This document shows positions 57,346 through 64,000 of a stretch of DNA of 64,000 nt, piece after piece. The notes under the pieces were generated by a model. It was not told the origin of the DNA. It worked only from the letters and a program-made list of their open reading frames with translations, and did no database searches. The position numbers and the translations under genes are program-made. The stretch lies in the NCBI GenBank assembly GCA_037074705.1, contig CM073590.1:135489600-135553599 (forward strand), given 5' to 3'. Position 1 is the stretch's first letter, and the number at the start of each line of letters is the position of its first letter. Source of the stretch: Zhengitettix transpicula. Its lineage: Eukaryota; Arthropoda; Insecta; Orthoptera; Tetrigidae.

Positions 57346-60300
57346 TTGAGATAATTTAATAAAGTAAAGGAAAGAGAGATGGTTAGTGACTTACCTGAAA
57401 TTGAAGCTCAGTGTAGCCACTCAAGACAGAAGGATGTTCTTCAAATTTTGGAGGTTCTTGCCGCACTGTTTTTATTAAATATATACACAATGTAAATGAT
57501 TTTTTAACCAAGTGATGAAGTTACAATGGATAATGGCTTAGTGAGGATAAATATAAAAAAAGGTGGGAATACACACTAAAGGAAGCACATACTCTGGTGT
57601 AGAAATCTGCACAAAGGAAATCTTATGTTCACTGCGTAGAGAGTAAAGGAAGAAAAAGGAATGACGGAAAATATTCCATTAGCTTTATAGTGTATTTCCG
57701 CCTTTCTTCCATATTTCTATCATAAAGAACTAAGATAATTTGTATGGAAAGAAAGATAGTCTGTGGCTTACCAGAAAAAAAAACCAGCAGGACGTTCTTT
57801 AAATTTTCGAAGGCTCTTAGCCCCCCTTTTCGAGGAAAAAAAATTACATTCTATAGCTGGCTGGTGTACAGAATGTATGAAGAAGGGGGCTGAGAGCCTC
57901 CGAAAATTTGAAGAACCTCAGCCTGTCGTGAGTAGCAATACTGAACTTTAATTTCACCTTAACCTTATATATCTTTATATATATATTCATCGAAGGTATA
58001 GAATGTATAATACCTTTTGGTAATGGGAACATTTCTTCGTTTACCTTGTTACCTTGTAATGAAGGTATTTTCTATTGATCTTAAGAAAATAGCAAAAATT
58101 ATTGAAACGAATGAGATAAAATACATAAAATGAATTCTCTTGATAAAATATAAATATCTGGCTAATTAGATTCTTCCTACCAAAGGAGAAACTCCTCATG
58201 ATATTGAAATCTGTTATTTTTAACAATTGTTTTCCTTCTGGAGTGTGTAATTATTTCTGAACAATCTTAAATACTGTAAAAATTTTTTGCTGTAATTAAC
58301 TGTGCTATTGCCTAATTTCTGTTTAATATCTATAGTAATTATATGTGGGGGTCTCTTCATGTGATTTGAGTTATAACTAAGTTATTTTATTTTTTGATAG
58401 TTATTTTACATTACATTACATTACATTACAGTATGATACAGTGATAATTACTCACATAGATTGATTAAAAAGTAGTACAGATATTGAAGAGTAATAATGT
58501 GGGAGGCTGTAATTTGTGCACTGGTCACAATTAACTATGTTTCCTCAAATTATATGCTCTGATAGTAAGGTTGCAATAATGCCATTCACAATGTGATCCA
58601 TTAAAAAAGTGGTACTCATTTCCAGACTGTATTATTCCAAATTGTTATGGATTTAATAGCAAAACATTGGTAAAATCACTGATGATTCCACAAGACACTT
58701 CGAAGCCTTAATTTTTAATTTTTTGCTATTTTATGTGTGTATAAACTCTTGGTCCTCTTGTCTTGTAATCTTTGTCTGTCTTGAGCTTGCACACCATTTA
58801 TTCCCTGCTATCAATTCAATAAACCACATTGATTAATAATCTAGATAGGTACTAGATAGGCCCATTCTGGGCCCTAGAGGTGGAGCCTTTTCTCAAATTT
58901 TTATCAACTTCTGTTTTTTGTGTATCTGTATCCCTCTCATCCCTTATGGTTATTTAGTATAATCTTGTGTTTCTTGTTTTTATGGGCTTATAAACATTCT
59001 GTACTTTATAAGACTGCTGAATGGTGTTTAAAGTATGACAAATATATGTAGATTCAAAAGCAATGTGAGGTCAAATGTGGTTATTGTCAGCCACATCAAC
59101 TAGGTTAAGACCACATTTCAAGAAGAGAAACCACATTCCAATGGCATCGACATATGAATCTGAAAACATCTAGGAAGAATGGTGTGTTTTCTTGTATGGT
59201 AGTGATATGTGGACAGCTTGGAAAAGAGTAATGGCAATCGAAATGTGTTTCCAAAGAAAACTCCTTCAAATCTTTAATGTGGACAGAGTAACAAACAAAG
59301 AGGAAGAGATCATTATTGTGCTTGGGGAAGTTACTACAAATAAGGAGGGCTATATGGATAAGCCACACCCATCAGGCATGATGCACTATTAAATAAAATA
59401 ATAGAGTGAGTAATTGAAGACAAAAACATGAGGGGCAGATTCACTATCACTTATAGGTCAGGTCATGAAAGACATTGGCTCCCCAACTTACATACACCTC
59501 AAAAGAATGATGTTTATATAGGTGCCAAAATAGAATTGTGTACTAGTCTCCCTGAACTTTCATTGTCTACCAGTTTACACAACTACTTAATCTATGTCTT
59601 TGTATGATAATTATAATTTATTTTTAGTTTTATATTGAAACTCTACTACTTTGTGATTACATTATAAAAAAAATTATTTCTCAATGAAACTTTTCAGAGG
59701 AGTGGGAATAAATTCTTGAATATGAAGTTGTAAATTAAGTAGCAAATCAAGAGTATATGATTGCATATTTCTTTGAAATTTTCAAGGTAGATGTTCTTTT
59801 TATCAGCACACAAGCCTGATATCTATGACTGAAATATATTGTTTGAGCTTTTGTATATCTTTTCAATGGTACACACAAAAAATGAAGTAATAAAACCTTG
59901 GTTATTTCCTTAATTAAATTATCGAATTGATGTATCTGTCCTACCTTTGCTATTAATTTGATTTTTACAAATAATTAATTGCATTGTATGGCAGGGGTCA
60001 CATTCTCAATGTGGAATTGCATAAACTATAATATGTTTTGTTAATACTATTTTACTGTTTAGGCTTTTTAATATTAAGTTTTCAAATTTAAGATCATCTT
60101 TAACTTGTCTATTTTAACTTATAGTTGGAGTCCTATGAGCACAACACAATTTTTTAGTTGATGAGAAAGTTTGAAACATTTTAATGTAAAATAATATTAG
60201 GTTAAGTAAAATTAATCTTGTACTTTGCTCATTAACATCTAACGCAGTTCACTCTTTAATATTATTTTAAGTAATGAAGTAATAGAACCTAAAAATGAAT

Positions 60301-60529
60301 GGAATAATAATTTGCCAATTTCCCCAGAGAAAAGTATCTATGTATTCTTCCTGGTTATTAAGGTGTCTTAACAAGACGAGTTATTTCCCTCCGGAGTTTC
60401 CAGTACAATGCTCAGAGTTTCAACGACCTACGGAATTTCGGGTGCTGGAGTGCTGCAACAAGTCAGATTTTTGCAACAAATACTTGAACCCAACACTGGC
60501 TACTCCCACTATCAGGCCCGTGCCTTCAG
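42427..60529 (+). CDS. babo: activin/TGF-beta type I receptor baboon, first three coding exons (3' part beyond window)
   Basis: Baboon is the single-pass serine/threonine kinase receptor that, with punt or wit, transmits activin-type signals to Smad2. Exons 42427-42496, 42989-43106 and 60363-60529 join in phase to give 118 complete residues plus the first base of codon 119. They encode a signal peptide (core MLQVIGLVYLHLGVV) and an ectodomain with ten cysteines (27, 29, 32, 39, 45, 64, 79, 93, 94, 100), the number expected for the three-finger fold of type I receptors. CYCDICPKDNLTCQTDGYCF is typical of baboon/ALK4-5 rather than thickveins or saxophone, and CCNKSDFCN is the family's cysteine box. 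N-glycosylation sites occur at 36, 66 and 95. The transmembrane segment, GS box and kinase are not in the window. Confidence 0.92.
42497..42988 (+). other. babo intron 1 with (TA)n
   Basis: 492-bp GT-AG intron. A (TA)n microsatellite at about 42753-42793 lies in it. Nothing else seen. Confidence 0.85.
42989..43106 (+). CDS. babo: babo coding exon 2 (first ectodomain half)
   Basis: Acceptor TTTGTTTTAG, donor ACAG|GTACAG. It completes Gly24 and ends with two bases of codon 63. It encodes LLCYCDICPKDNLTC, TDGYCFTSTS and HTGKIKHQY. Confidence 0.93.
43107..46880. other. babo intron 2, AT-rich first part
   Basis: Very AT-rich with no recognised exon, RNA gene or transposon. I looked for a second copy of the cysteine-box exon and did not see one. 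Confidence 0.6.
46886..47059 (-). repeat. copia 3' LTR (approximate)
   Basis: On the minus strand it starts TGTTGAGATATATAA right after a purine-rich GTAGGGGGTG primer tract (47060-47073) and contains an AATAAA signal (minus, about 46936). The outer boundary near 46886 is uncertain because the 5' LTR is missing. Confidence 0.55.
47103..48110 (-). pseudogene. copia pol, reverse transcriptase end and RNase H
   Basis: Contains the polymerase box YVDD (48054-48065), then GSKHCLGIEF, KAYIMDLLNKFGM, TPIDPGAKL, RELVGALMYLAVATRPDIA and the RNase H domain with DADWAS, SSTEAEYMSL and HSRTKHIYVHHHFVRE. The frame from 48110 down is open to its stop at 47103. It is cut off from the upstream pol frame only by an in-frame TGA at 48113-48111. 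Confidence 0.9.
48111..49292 (-). pseudogene. copia pol, pre-integrase and reverse transcriptase start, integrase core deleted
   Basis: The 393-codon frame holds LFDLHKTLYVPELRTNLLSV, the zinc-binding pre-integrase module (WHRMMGHLN ... CEECTRGKMARKPL), then jumps directly to SAMSSPEAEEWKQAI, DTWDVIARP, TRLVAKGFSQ and KKALYGLRQAGRCWF of the reverse transcriptase. The DDE integrase core, normally between these, is missing, pointing to an internal deletion of roughly a kilobase. The frame ends at TGA 48113-48111. Confidence 0.9.
49293..50087 (-). pseudogene. copia gag and protease, frameshifted, 5'-truncated
   Basis: Gag starts mid-protein (SIHPSEFKQIKHCS, REIWATLESIHTS). It shifts frame near 49863, continues through LLLYSLPSTFENC and VVEEYDARHG to the zinc knuckle CYRCKKIGHKANQC, and reaches the aspartic protease motif WCLDSGCTSHM. 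Further frame changes occur near 49366 and 49290. The true gag start is lost at the SINE boundary. Confidence 0.85.
50088..50460 (+). mobile_element. tRNA-derived SINE, copy 1
   Basis: About 375-bp unit from TAGTTCCTTAATGGATTCTCC through a tRNA-like head (50233-50304) to the tail CTTTCCTTCTTCTTCC, GAACATATGCTTTTC, CCTCACTATCCAAG. A nearly identical unit follows immediately. Confidence 0.9.
50233..50304 (+). tRNA. tRNA-like SINE head (probably not a working tRNA gene)
   Basis: 72 bases fold as a cloverleaf. Acceptor GACCCGG/CTGGGTC (7 pairs, one G-U), D arm GCC...GGC, anticodon arm TCTGT-GTACTAA-GCAGA with anticodon ACT, T arm GTGGG-TTCAAGT-CCCGC. A and B boxes are intact. The short variable loop and repetition inside a dispersed repeat argue for a SINE promoter, not a serine tRNA. 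Confidence 0.55.
50461..50850 (+). mobile_element. tRNA-derived SINE, copy 2 (tandem)
   Basis: Second unit in direct tandem with the first, a few substitutions and a short insertion (CTCTGCG near 50723). A third unit starts at about 50846 but breaks off in a TA-rich stretch at 50881. Confidence 0.9.
50614..50685 (+). tRNA. tRNA-like SINE head, copy 2
   Basis: Identical to the 50233-50304 cloverleaf, including the ACT anticodon loop. Confidence 0.55.
50893..51942. repeat. possible solo LTR
   Basis: 1050-bp block starting TGTAATAAACAAATAATGG and ending AATTGGCATTACA, so it has TG...CA ends with inverted TGTAAT/ATTACA. It lies in TA-rich DNA, so a target duplication cannot be judged. No coding sequence recognised inside. 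Confidence 0.3.
51943..51990. repeat. (TA)n microsatellite followed by (CA)n
   Basis: About 22 TA units, then ACACACACAC to 52007. Confidence 0.95.
51991..52330 (-). mobile_element. Penelope-like terminus
   Basis: Starts AAAATGTGACGAGGTCAAATT like the 18785 copy. Carries, inverted, CAAATTTTGAGCCCCC and TTCGTCAGGAG (CTGACGA core on the minus strand) and the GCATGCAGGCCAGGCAC segment. Confidence 0.6.
52590..52865 (+). repeat. dispersed repeat B, copy 1
   Basis: GTTTTGCAGTCGAGTGTAGG ... GCTTATAATTTAAATTAAC ... GAAAGCTAAGTTATGAC recurs, diverged, at 62946-63310 in the same orientation. No protein recognised. Confidence 0.6.
53229..53445 (-). mobile_element. Penelope-like terminus with best hammerhead-like module
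   Basis: (TA)n, then AATGTGACATTGTC, GGTATGGAAAGG, CTTACCTGAAAG at 53325-53336 (minus: TTTCAG|GTAAG), and the inverted hairpin module 53374-53414. Ends CACCATTCCGTGCACCGG before another TA/TG tract. Confidence 0.7.
53374..53414 (-). ncRNA. hammerhead-ribozyme-like motif (hypothetical)
   Basis: Read on the minus strand: CTTC, CTGAAGA, A, GGAGGCT-GAG-AGCCTCC, GAA, AATT, T, GAAG. CTTC/GAAG can form stem I and the 7-bp hairpin is stem II. The self-complementary AATT could form a two-base stem III only between two molecules, as for dimeric minimal hammerheads. Activity untested. Confidence 0.4.
53446..54160. other. babo intron 2, no feature seen
   Basis: AT-rich intronic DNA. Confidence 0.5.
54165..54490 (-). 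mobile_element. Penelope-like terminus across a (TA)n tract
   Basis: A chimeric fragment (GGTATGGAAAGGATAG joined to GACAATGTCACATTC, oppositely oriented), then (TA)n at 54227-54286, then a minus-oriented terminus with CTTACCTTAAAG and the hairpin module 54411-54451, identical in its core to the 53374 copy. Confidence 0.7.
54411..54451 (-). ncRNA. hammerhead-ribozyme-like motif, second copy (hypothetical)
   Basis: The same 41-nt arrangement as at 53374-53414: CTTC, CTGAAGA, hairpin GGAGGCT/AGCCTCC, GAAAATTT, GAAG on the minus strand. Here the neighbouring fused splice site is damaged (CTTACCTTAAA), while the hairpin is unchanged. Confidence 0.4.
54500..56230. other. babo intron 2, AT-rich, no feature seen
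   Basis: No exon, RNA gene or transposon end recognised. Confidence 0.55.
56245..56530. mobile_element. Penelope-like terminus joined to coding debris
   Basis: A minus-oriented terminus (GGCTTACCTGAAATTG, CTTCAAATTTTCAGAGG) is followed on the + strand by CCCCAAAATCCTTCACAAA, which matches the Penelope-like coding debris at 8900. The terminus is therefore inverted relative to the coding part. Confidence 0.55.
56619..56951. mobile_element. Penelope-like terminus foldback between two (TA)n tracts
   Basis: TA tracts at 56619-56669 and 56910-56951 flank a palindrome. The left arm (56672-56826) and the right arm (56827-56908) share CCTATCTCTC, GGTAAGCCACAACC and CAGTTCCTTATGG in opposite orientations. 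The left arm holds an inverted hairpin (GGAGGTTCTCGGCCTCC) that is cut right after TTCTTC at the arm junction. The right arm has TTTCAG|GTAAG at 56858-56868 in the sense of babo. Confidence 0.75.
56955..57342 (+). mobile_element. Penelope-like terminus with two hairpin modules and (TA)n
   Basis: Two plus-oriented modules 72 bp apart: CTGACGA at 57072 with GGGGCTCAGGCCC, and CTGAAGA at 57144 with GTGCTCAGGCCC. Then GATATTGGGTAAGTCAAC (fused splice site with lost AG), TTTCCTATCCAAATG and a (TA)n tract at 57299-57342. Confidence 0.65.
57345..57480 (-). mobile_element. Penelope-like terminus fragment
   Basis: GACTTACCTGAAATTGAAG at 57389-57407 and CTTCAAATTTTGGAGG, minus orientation. The hairpin is incomplete. 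Confidence 0.6.
57530..57740 (-). mobile_element. SINE tail fragment, minus
   Basis: TAGTGAGGATAAATAT, GGTGGGAATACACAC, TTATGTTCACTGC and GGAAGAAAAAGGAATG are the inverted, diverged tail of the SINE at 24240. Confidence 0.5.
57740..57962. mobile_element. Penelope-like terminus foldback
   Basis: Minus-oriented block (GTGGCTTACCAGAAA, TTAAATTTTCGAAGGC) and plus-oriented block (TGAAGAAGGGGGCTGAG then AGCCTCCGAAAATTTG) meet around CTATAGCTGGCTGG. Stem GGGGGCT/AGCCTCC keeps pairing with one G-U. The first C of the CTGAAGA core is changed to A. Confidence 0.65.
57963..59090. other. babo intron 2, no gene seen
   Basis: AT-rich. A short (TTACA)n run occurs near 58409-58430. Confidence 0.5.
59180..59510 (+). 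pseudogene. LINE reverse-transcriptase C-terminal remnant
   Basis: Reads YGSDMWTAWKRVMAIEMCF, then QRKLLQIFNVDRVTN, like the LLYGSETW...LEAFEMWC.RR.L.I...DRVTN segment at the end of RTE/Jockey-type reverse transcriptases. A degenerate GRFTITYRSGHERHW stretch follows. No endonuclease or catalytic YxDD region is present. Confidence 0.65.
59511..60362. other. babo intron 2, end
   Basis: AT-rich. It ends with the pyrimidine-rich acceptor TTCTTCCTGGTTATTAAG. Confidence 0.6.
60363..60529 (+). CDS. babo: babo coding exon 3 (cysteine-box half of ectodomain)
   Basis: Acceptor TTATTAAG, donor TCAG|GTAAGG. It completes Arg63 and runs to Ser118 plus one base. It encodes CLNKTSYFPPEFPVQC, LECCNKSDFCNKYLNP and a Thr/Pro-rich stalk. 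In flies the corresponding part of the ectodomain is encoded by mutually exclusive exons. Only this one is visible here. Confidence 0.93.
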
Positions 60530-62190
60530 GTAAGGTGGGCCCCCCCTTTAGGACCTTGGCTTGCATTCTAACCCCCTTGAACTCTTCTCACAGTGTGGAG
60601 ACTAACAGTAGACTTTTTGTGTAGATCCTGCTACATGATGGGCAGGGAGCCTGATGTGTGCTTAATTTTCTGGAGTTTCATTGGGGCTCAGTTGTTGCCT
60701 CTATCAAAATATGCTTAATTTTCTCTCTCTAAATACATCAATGTTTTCAAAATGTCTACTTAAGATAAGTTAACAATTTATGAATTATAATCATTTTTGT
60801 TGCATAGATAATTTTACTTCTGAATTCATGTCACAATTTGATTTTAAATGCATATATAAATGCAAATTTATATATTCTTAGTTTGTCTAAAGGGTGTGTT
60901 TAGGTTACAACACCACCTATTAAGTTTAACTAAAGTAAATATAACTTATTTGCATACGACAGTAGTCTTAAACACTTATGTATTTATTGTGTTCAATTAA
61001 AAAAGGTTAAAAATGTAATAACCTTATCGGCACGTTTTGTGGGTTTTAAATTTGAATTAACATTGTAATGGGTAATCTGTGTGTTAAACTAAATATGAGT
61101 ACATGATTTCCCACTCTTTCTCTTACTCTCTCCAGTTCTCCCATCACATTCACTTATTTGTTCCAATAGTGGCAATTGAGTGACAGTTAATATTTTTTAT
61201 GTTATATTCTGATGCATTTTTTAATATTATTCATTTTGGTTGTATATTTGTAACAATAATTTCCATTAAATTTTCTAACTTCCAGTTTCATTATTTAGGA
61301 GTATTTTGCCAATGCCATCAAAGAAATATTTTCTGTAGTTATTTTATTACCAGAATTTGGCATTTTACATAGCAAAATTGTTTCTTGCATAAATTAATTA
61401 GAAAAATGTGTTATAATCTTTTGGCTGATTATGAAGTGTTCGTTGATATGGTATCAGTGAAAGCAATATTGCCTACAATTGTTTCATTCTTATTACCTGA
61501 TAATTCATGGATACCATAATTCTCTAAATTACTCAAAAATATATGATAAAATATTTAAGAAAATTCAAGTTGAGCCTGTTGATTAGATTTTTTTTAAGCT
61601 GACTTTATTTACTCTAAATTCCTTTATTAAATGAGATTTACTAGTTTTCTTTTTATAAATAAATAATGTACAGTGATCTTAAGTATTTGTTACATCATTG
61701 CAATACCAGTATTATTGTCAGAGTTTAATTTAATCATTAATGAAAATAGTTTAAACTCATTTTGACAGTATAAAGGGAAAGAGGTCTGCTGACTTGCCAT
61801 AAATTAAGAATTCTTATTGTCTGGTTGGGTATTAAGGAGAATATCAAGACAAGACAGCTCCTCTTGCCAGCAAACCACACACTGTCAAATCCTAACTCTG
61901 CCAAGAAAGGCATTAGACACTAATATTTGACATGCAACAAAGCCAACAACTCTGTCTCTTGAAGTGAAAATATAACATGACTGTTTTGAAAATTAATAAC
62001 AAGATAAAATAGCCAAATACAAACAAAAAAAATTGATGACATAAATACCACACCAAATTTCTGGTAACCTTTTCCTATTTTCAGTTTCTGGGAAACACAA
62101 AAGCCAAGAGCAATACAAGCACACAATACAGTTGACAAACTCTTTCAAGGTAGCTTACAACAATGGGAAATTTGTGAGAAATAATGGAAT
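60530..62190. other. babo intron 3, no exon seen
   Basis: AT-rich. A weak Penelope-terminus-like stretch occurs near 61780-61915 (CAAACCACACACTGTC, also seen at 14960). No transmembrane or GS-box exon was found to the window end. Confidence 0.5.
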
Positions 62191-62194
62191 TGTA

Positions 62195-62560
62195 CATAGA
62201 TAGTTGGTATGGAAAGTAAAGAGAAATATTTCATGGCTTTTATATATATATATATAAACTGGTGGGAGTTGCATTTCTGTGAATGCATATGCTCTGACAT
62301 AGAATTACACAAAGAAAATCATATGTTCAAAGCACGGAGAAGGAAGGAAGGAAGAAGAAAAGAAAATATTTGAATCCACAAATTCTGCTCAGTACACAGA
62401 CATTTTAATCACTTACACTACTGGGCCAAGTACAGAACTGGGCTTTATTACCACATTAAAGTTTCTTACATTGTAATTATTCCCCAATTATTGCTCATAA
62501 CTCTTCATTCCTTCTTCTCTATACATTCCTCCTGTACACCTAACAAGACTATCTATAGGT
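62195..62560 (-). mobile_element. tRNA-derived SINE, minus, diverged
   Basis: On the minus strand it reads GGCCCAGTAGTGTAAGTG, GTCTGTGTACTGAGCAGAAT, TGGATTCAAATATTTTC, aligning with the 50233 tRNA-like head, and has the AACATATGATTTTC tail. Preceded by a stub of Penelope terminus and a short (TA)n. Confidence 0.7.
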
Positions 62561-62564
62561 TGAT

Positions 62565-62900
62565 AGGTTTAATGTGGGCAGACTAGCCATCTACACCAAC
62601 TGGATCTGTAATACTTTCATAAATAGAAAATACTCTAGAGACCTTCTCCAAAAACAAATATCCTGTGTCTTATCCACTGTCCAACTACCCAAATCCACCC
62701 TTGACAATATCAAAAATGGAATACAAAAACTCAAACCCATTCTCCACCTGTCCTACACTGGACTTCAATCCAGCCCAAATATAAAAAACATCCTTACCAC
62801 AATACTCCTCATGGGCTAAGCAGTGTCTTAAGGTGCCCTCCCACAACATTCTTGTCCACCCTTGTAGGCACCAAAATAAAATTCCACTACTTAAACCACA
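62565..62900 (+). repeat. dispersed repeat related to 8560-8800
   Basis: Shares the AATAGAAAATACTC block and the AATACTCCTCA block with sgl intron 1. Possibly part of the Penelope-like polyprotein region. No intact frame. Confidence 0.45.
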
Positions 62901-62945
62901 AAACAACCATTGAACATTTGGGGAGTATTGTGCAGAGGATGTTTA

Positions 62946-63310
62946 TGTTTAGATTGTTTTGCAGTCCAGTGTAGTCCAGGCACTGAATGGAGTTTATTTC
63001 CTCTTTTCATTGGAAGTAGGTAGATGTGTGGTGATGAGTAGACTACATTTTTTTGGTTTTAGTCAGGAATGGGGTAAGGGTGATTGGATGTTTGATAGGG
63101 CATGGGATAGATGTAAAATTATGACATAATTTAAGAGTATGAGATTGAAGATGAAGTGTGTTGAATATGTTGAGAAAGTATTGCCTATAATTTAAATTAA
63201 CAAAATGTTGAATCAAGTAAAATGATTATTGAAATTAAAATTGTAAGAGTTTTAGAAAGCTAAGTTTTTAATGTTTTAAAAATAAATTTATTGAGCTTTT
63301 TGTACTGCAA
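62946..63310 (+). repeat. dispersed repeat B, copy 2
   Basis: TTGTTTTGCAGTCCAGTGTAG, CCTATAATTTAAATTAAC and GAAAGCTAAGTTTTTAATG match 52590-52865 in order and orientation. Confidence 0.6.
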
Positions 63311-64000
63311 ACTTAGAAATCTTGGGGGAAGGACTTATGTGGGTGAATGTAAGTACTAAGCTGTGGAGGCTGTCTGGGCATCTGATAGCAGCCCATGGGT
63401 ATATGTCCAATGTATATTAACTTAATATCCATACTCTGATTTATCTGAAGTATAATACAGAACTTGAGTCGGTACCACAGCCTGACATGAAGATTAAATT
63501 TATACCAGATACTCCCAGTTTCAAGGAAATGTATGACAGACAGTAAAGAGAAAAAATAGTCACATTAAATTTTCATGTTACAATTCTGTATCTTTGGTAT
63601 TATTGATATCTGTTTGATAATTTATTTTTTATAATATTTTAACTGTATAATTTTATGAAAAGTAAATAGTCTCTTTTTTGAAAGTATGAAATTTAAAAAG
63701 TTTTTAAGCTTCTAAAATTTAATTTAACTTGTACTTTAACTAAAATGTAATGATATCTGGCTGTTAGCCAAATCAATGACAAAATGGAGTGATGTTATAA
63801 ATACCACACAACATTTCTGGAAACATTGTTTGTTTATTCAGGTGATCACAAAAAACCCCACACAATTCAATTGACAAAGTCAAAAGTGATGCAAAACACT
63901 ATGACAATGAGAAAGCAGAAGAGTTAGAGTAAAAGAGATCTATAGAATACAATCTTGTAGACAGAGCTATATTACTTTCTAACTCCAATTTTCATCTACA
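63311..64000. other. babo intron 3, end of window
   Basis: Nothing recognised. Confidence 0.5.

Overview
The window is a stretch of an AT-rich, intron-rich, transposon-laden animal genome, almost certainly an insect. All introns are spliceosomal GT-AG. The two genes present are arthropod developmental-signalling genes. The background is a mix of Penelope-like, mariner, pogo-like, hAT, Helitron-like, Ty1/copia, LINE and tRNA-derived SINE sequence. I cannot name the species.

Layout. 1-7000: intergenic, with a 170-bp foldback (2832-3001) and a pogo-like DNA transposon (4321-5911). 7026-24180: a complete UDP-glucose 6-dehydrogenase gene (fly sugarless, sgl) on the + strand, with nine coding exons encoding 479 residues, an initiator plus DPE core promoter, a leader intron and a probable 3-kb 3'UTR. 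Its introns hold Penelope-like debris, including a long open C-terminal reading frame. 24240-41560: an accessory block with a SINE, a Helitron-like element carrying about eleven 270-bp tandem units (25100-28208), two mariners (one interrupted by a hAT element with a clean 8-bp duplication), a 554-bp hAT element, an unnamed repeat family in both orientations, and a degenerate minisatellite. 42427-60529: the first three coding exons of the activin/TGF-beta type I receptor baboon (babo), + strand. They encode the signal peptide and a ten-cysteine ectodomain. The transmembrane and kinase exons lie beyond the window. Its 17-kb second intron holds a decayed copia element, a tandem pair of tRNA-headed SINEs, many Penelope-like termini and a LINE scrap.

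The genes do not form a pathway. Sgl makes the UDP-glucuronate used for glycosaminoglycans, including heparan sulfate co-receptors. Baboon receives activin-type signals at the cell surface. They are simply neighbours on one strand.

The most interesting structure is shared by the Penelope-like termini scattered through the introns of both genes. Each carries a CTGANGA - hairpin - GAAA module that looks like a minimal hammerhead ribozyme, with base-pair-preserving changes between copies. About 50 nt away sits a fused acceptor/donor site (TTTCAG|GTAAG) that resembles a recursive-splicing site. Many termini occur as inverted pairs joined to (TA)n tracts.
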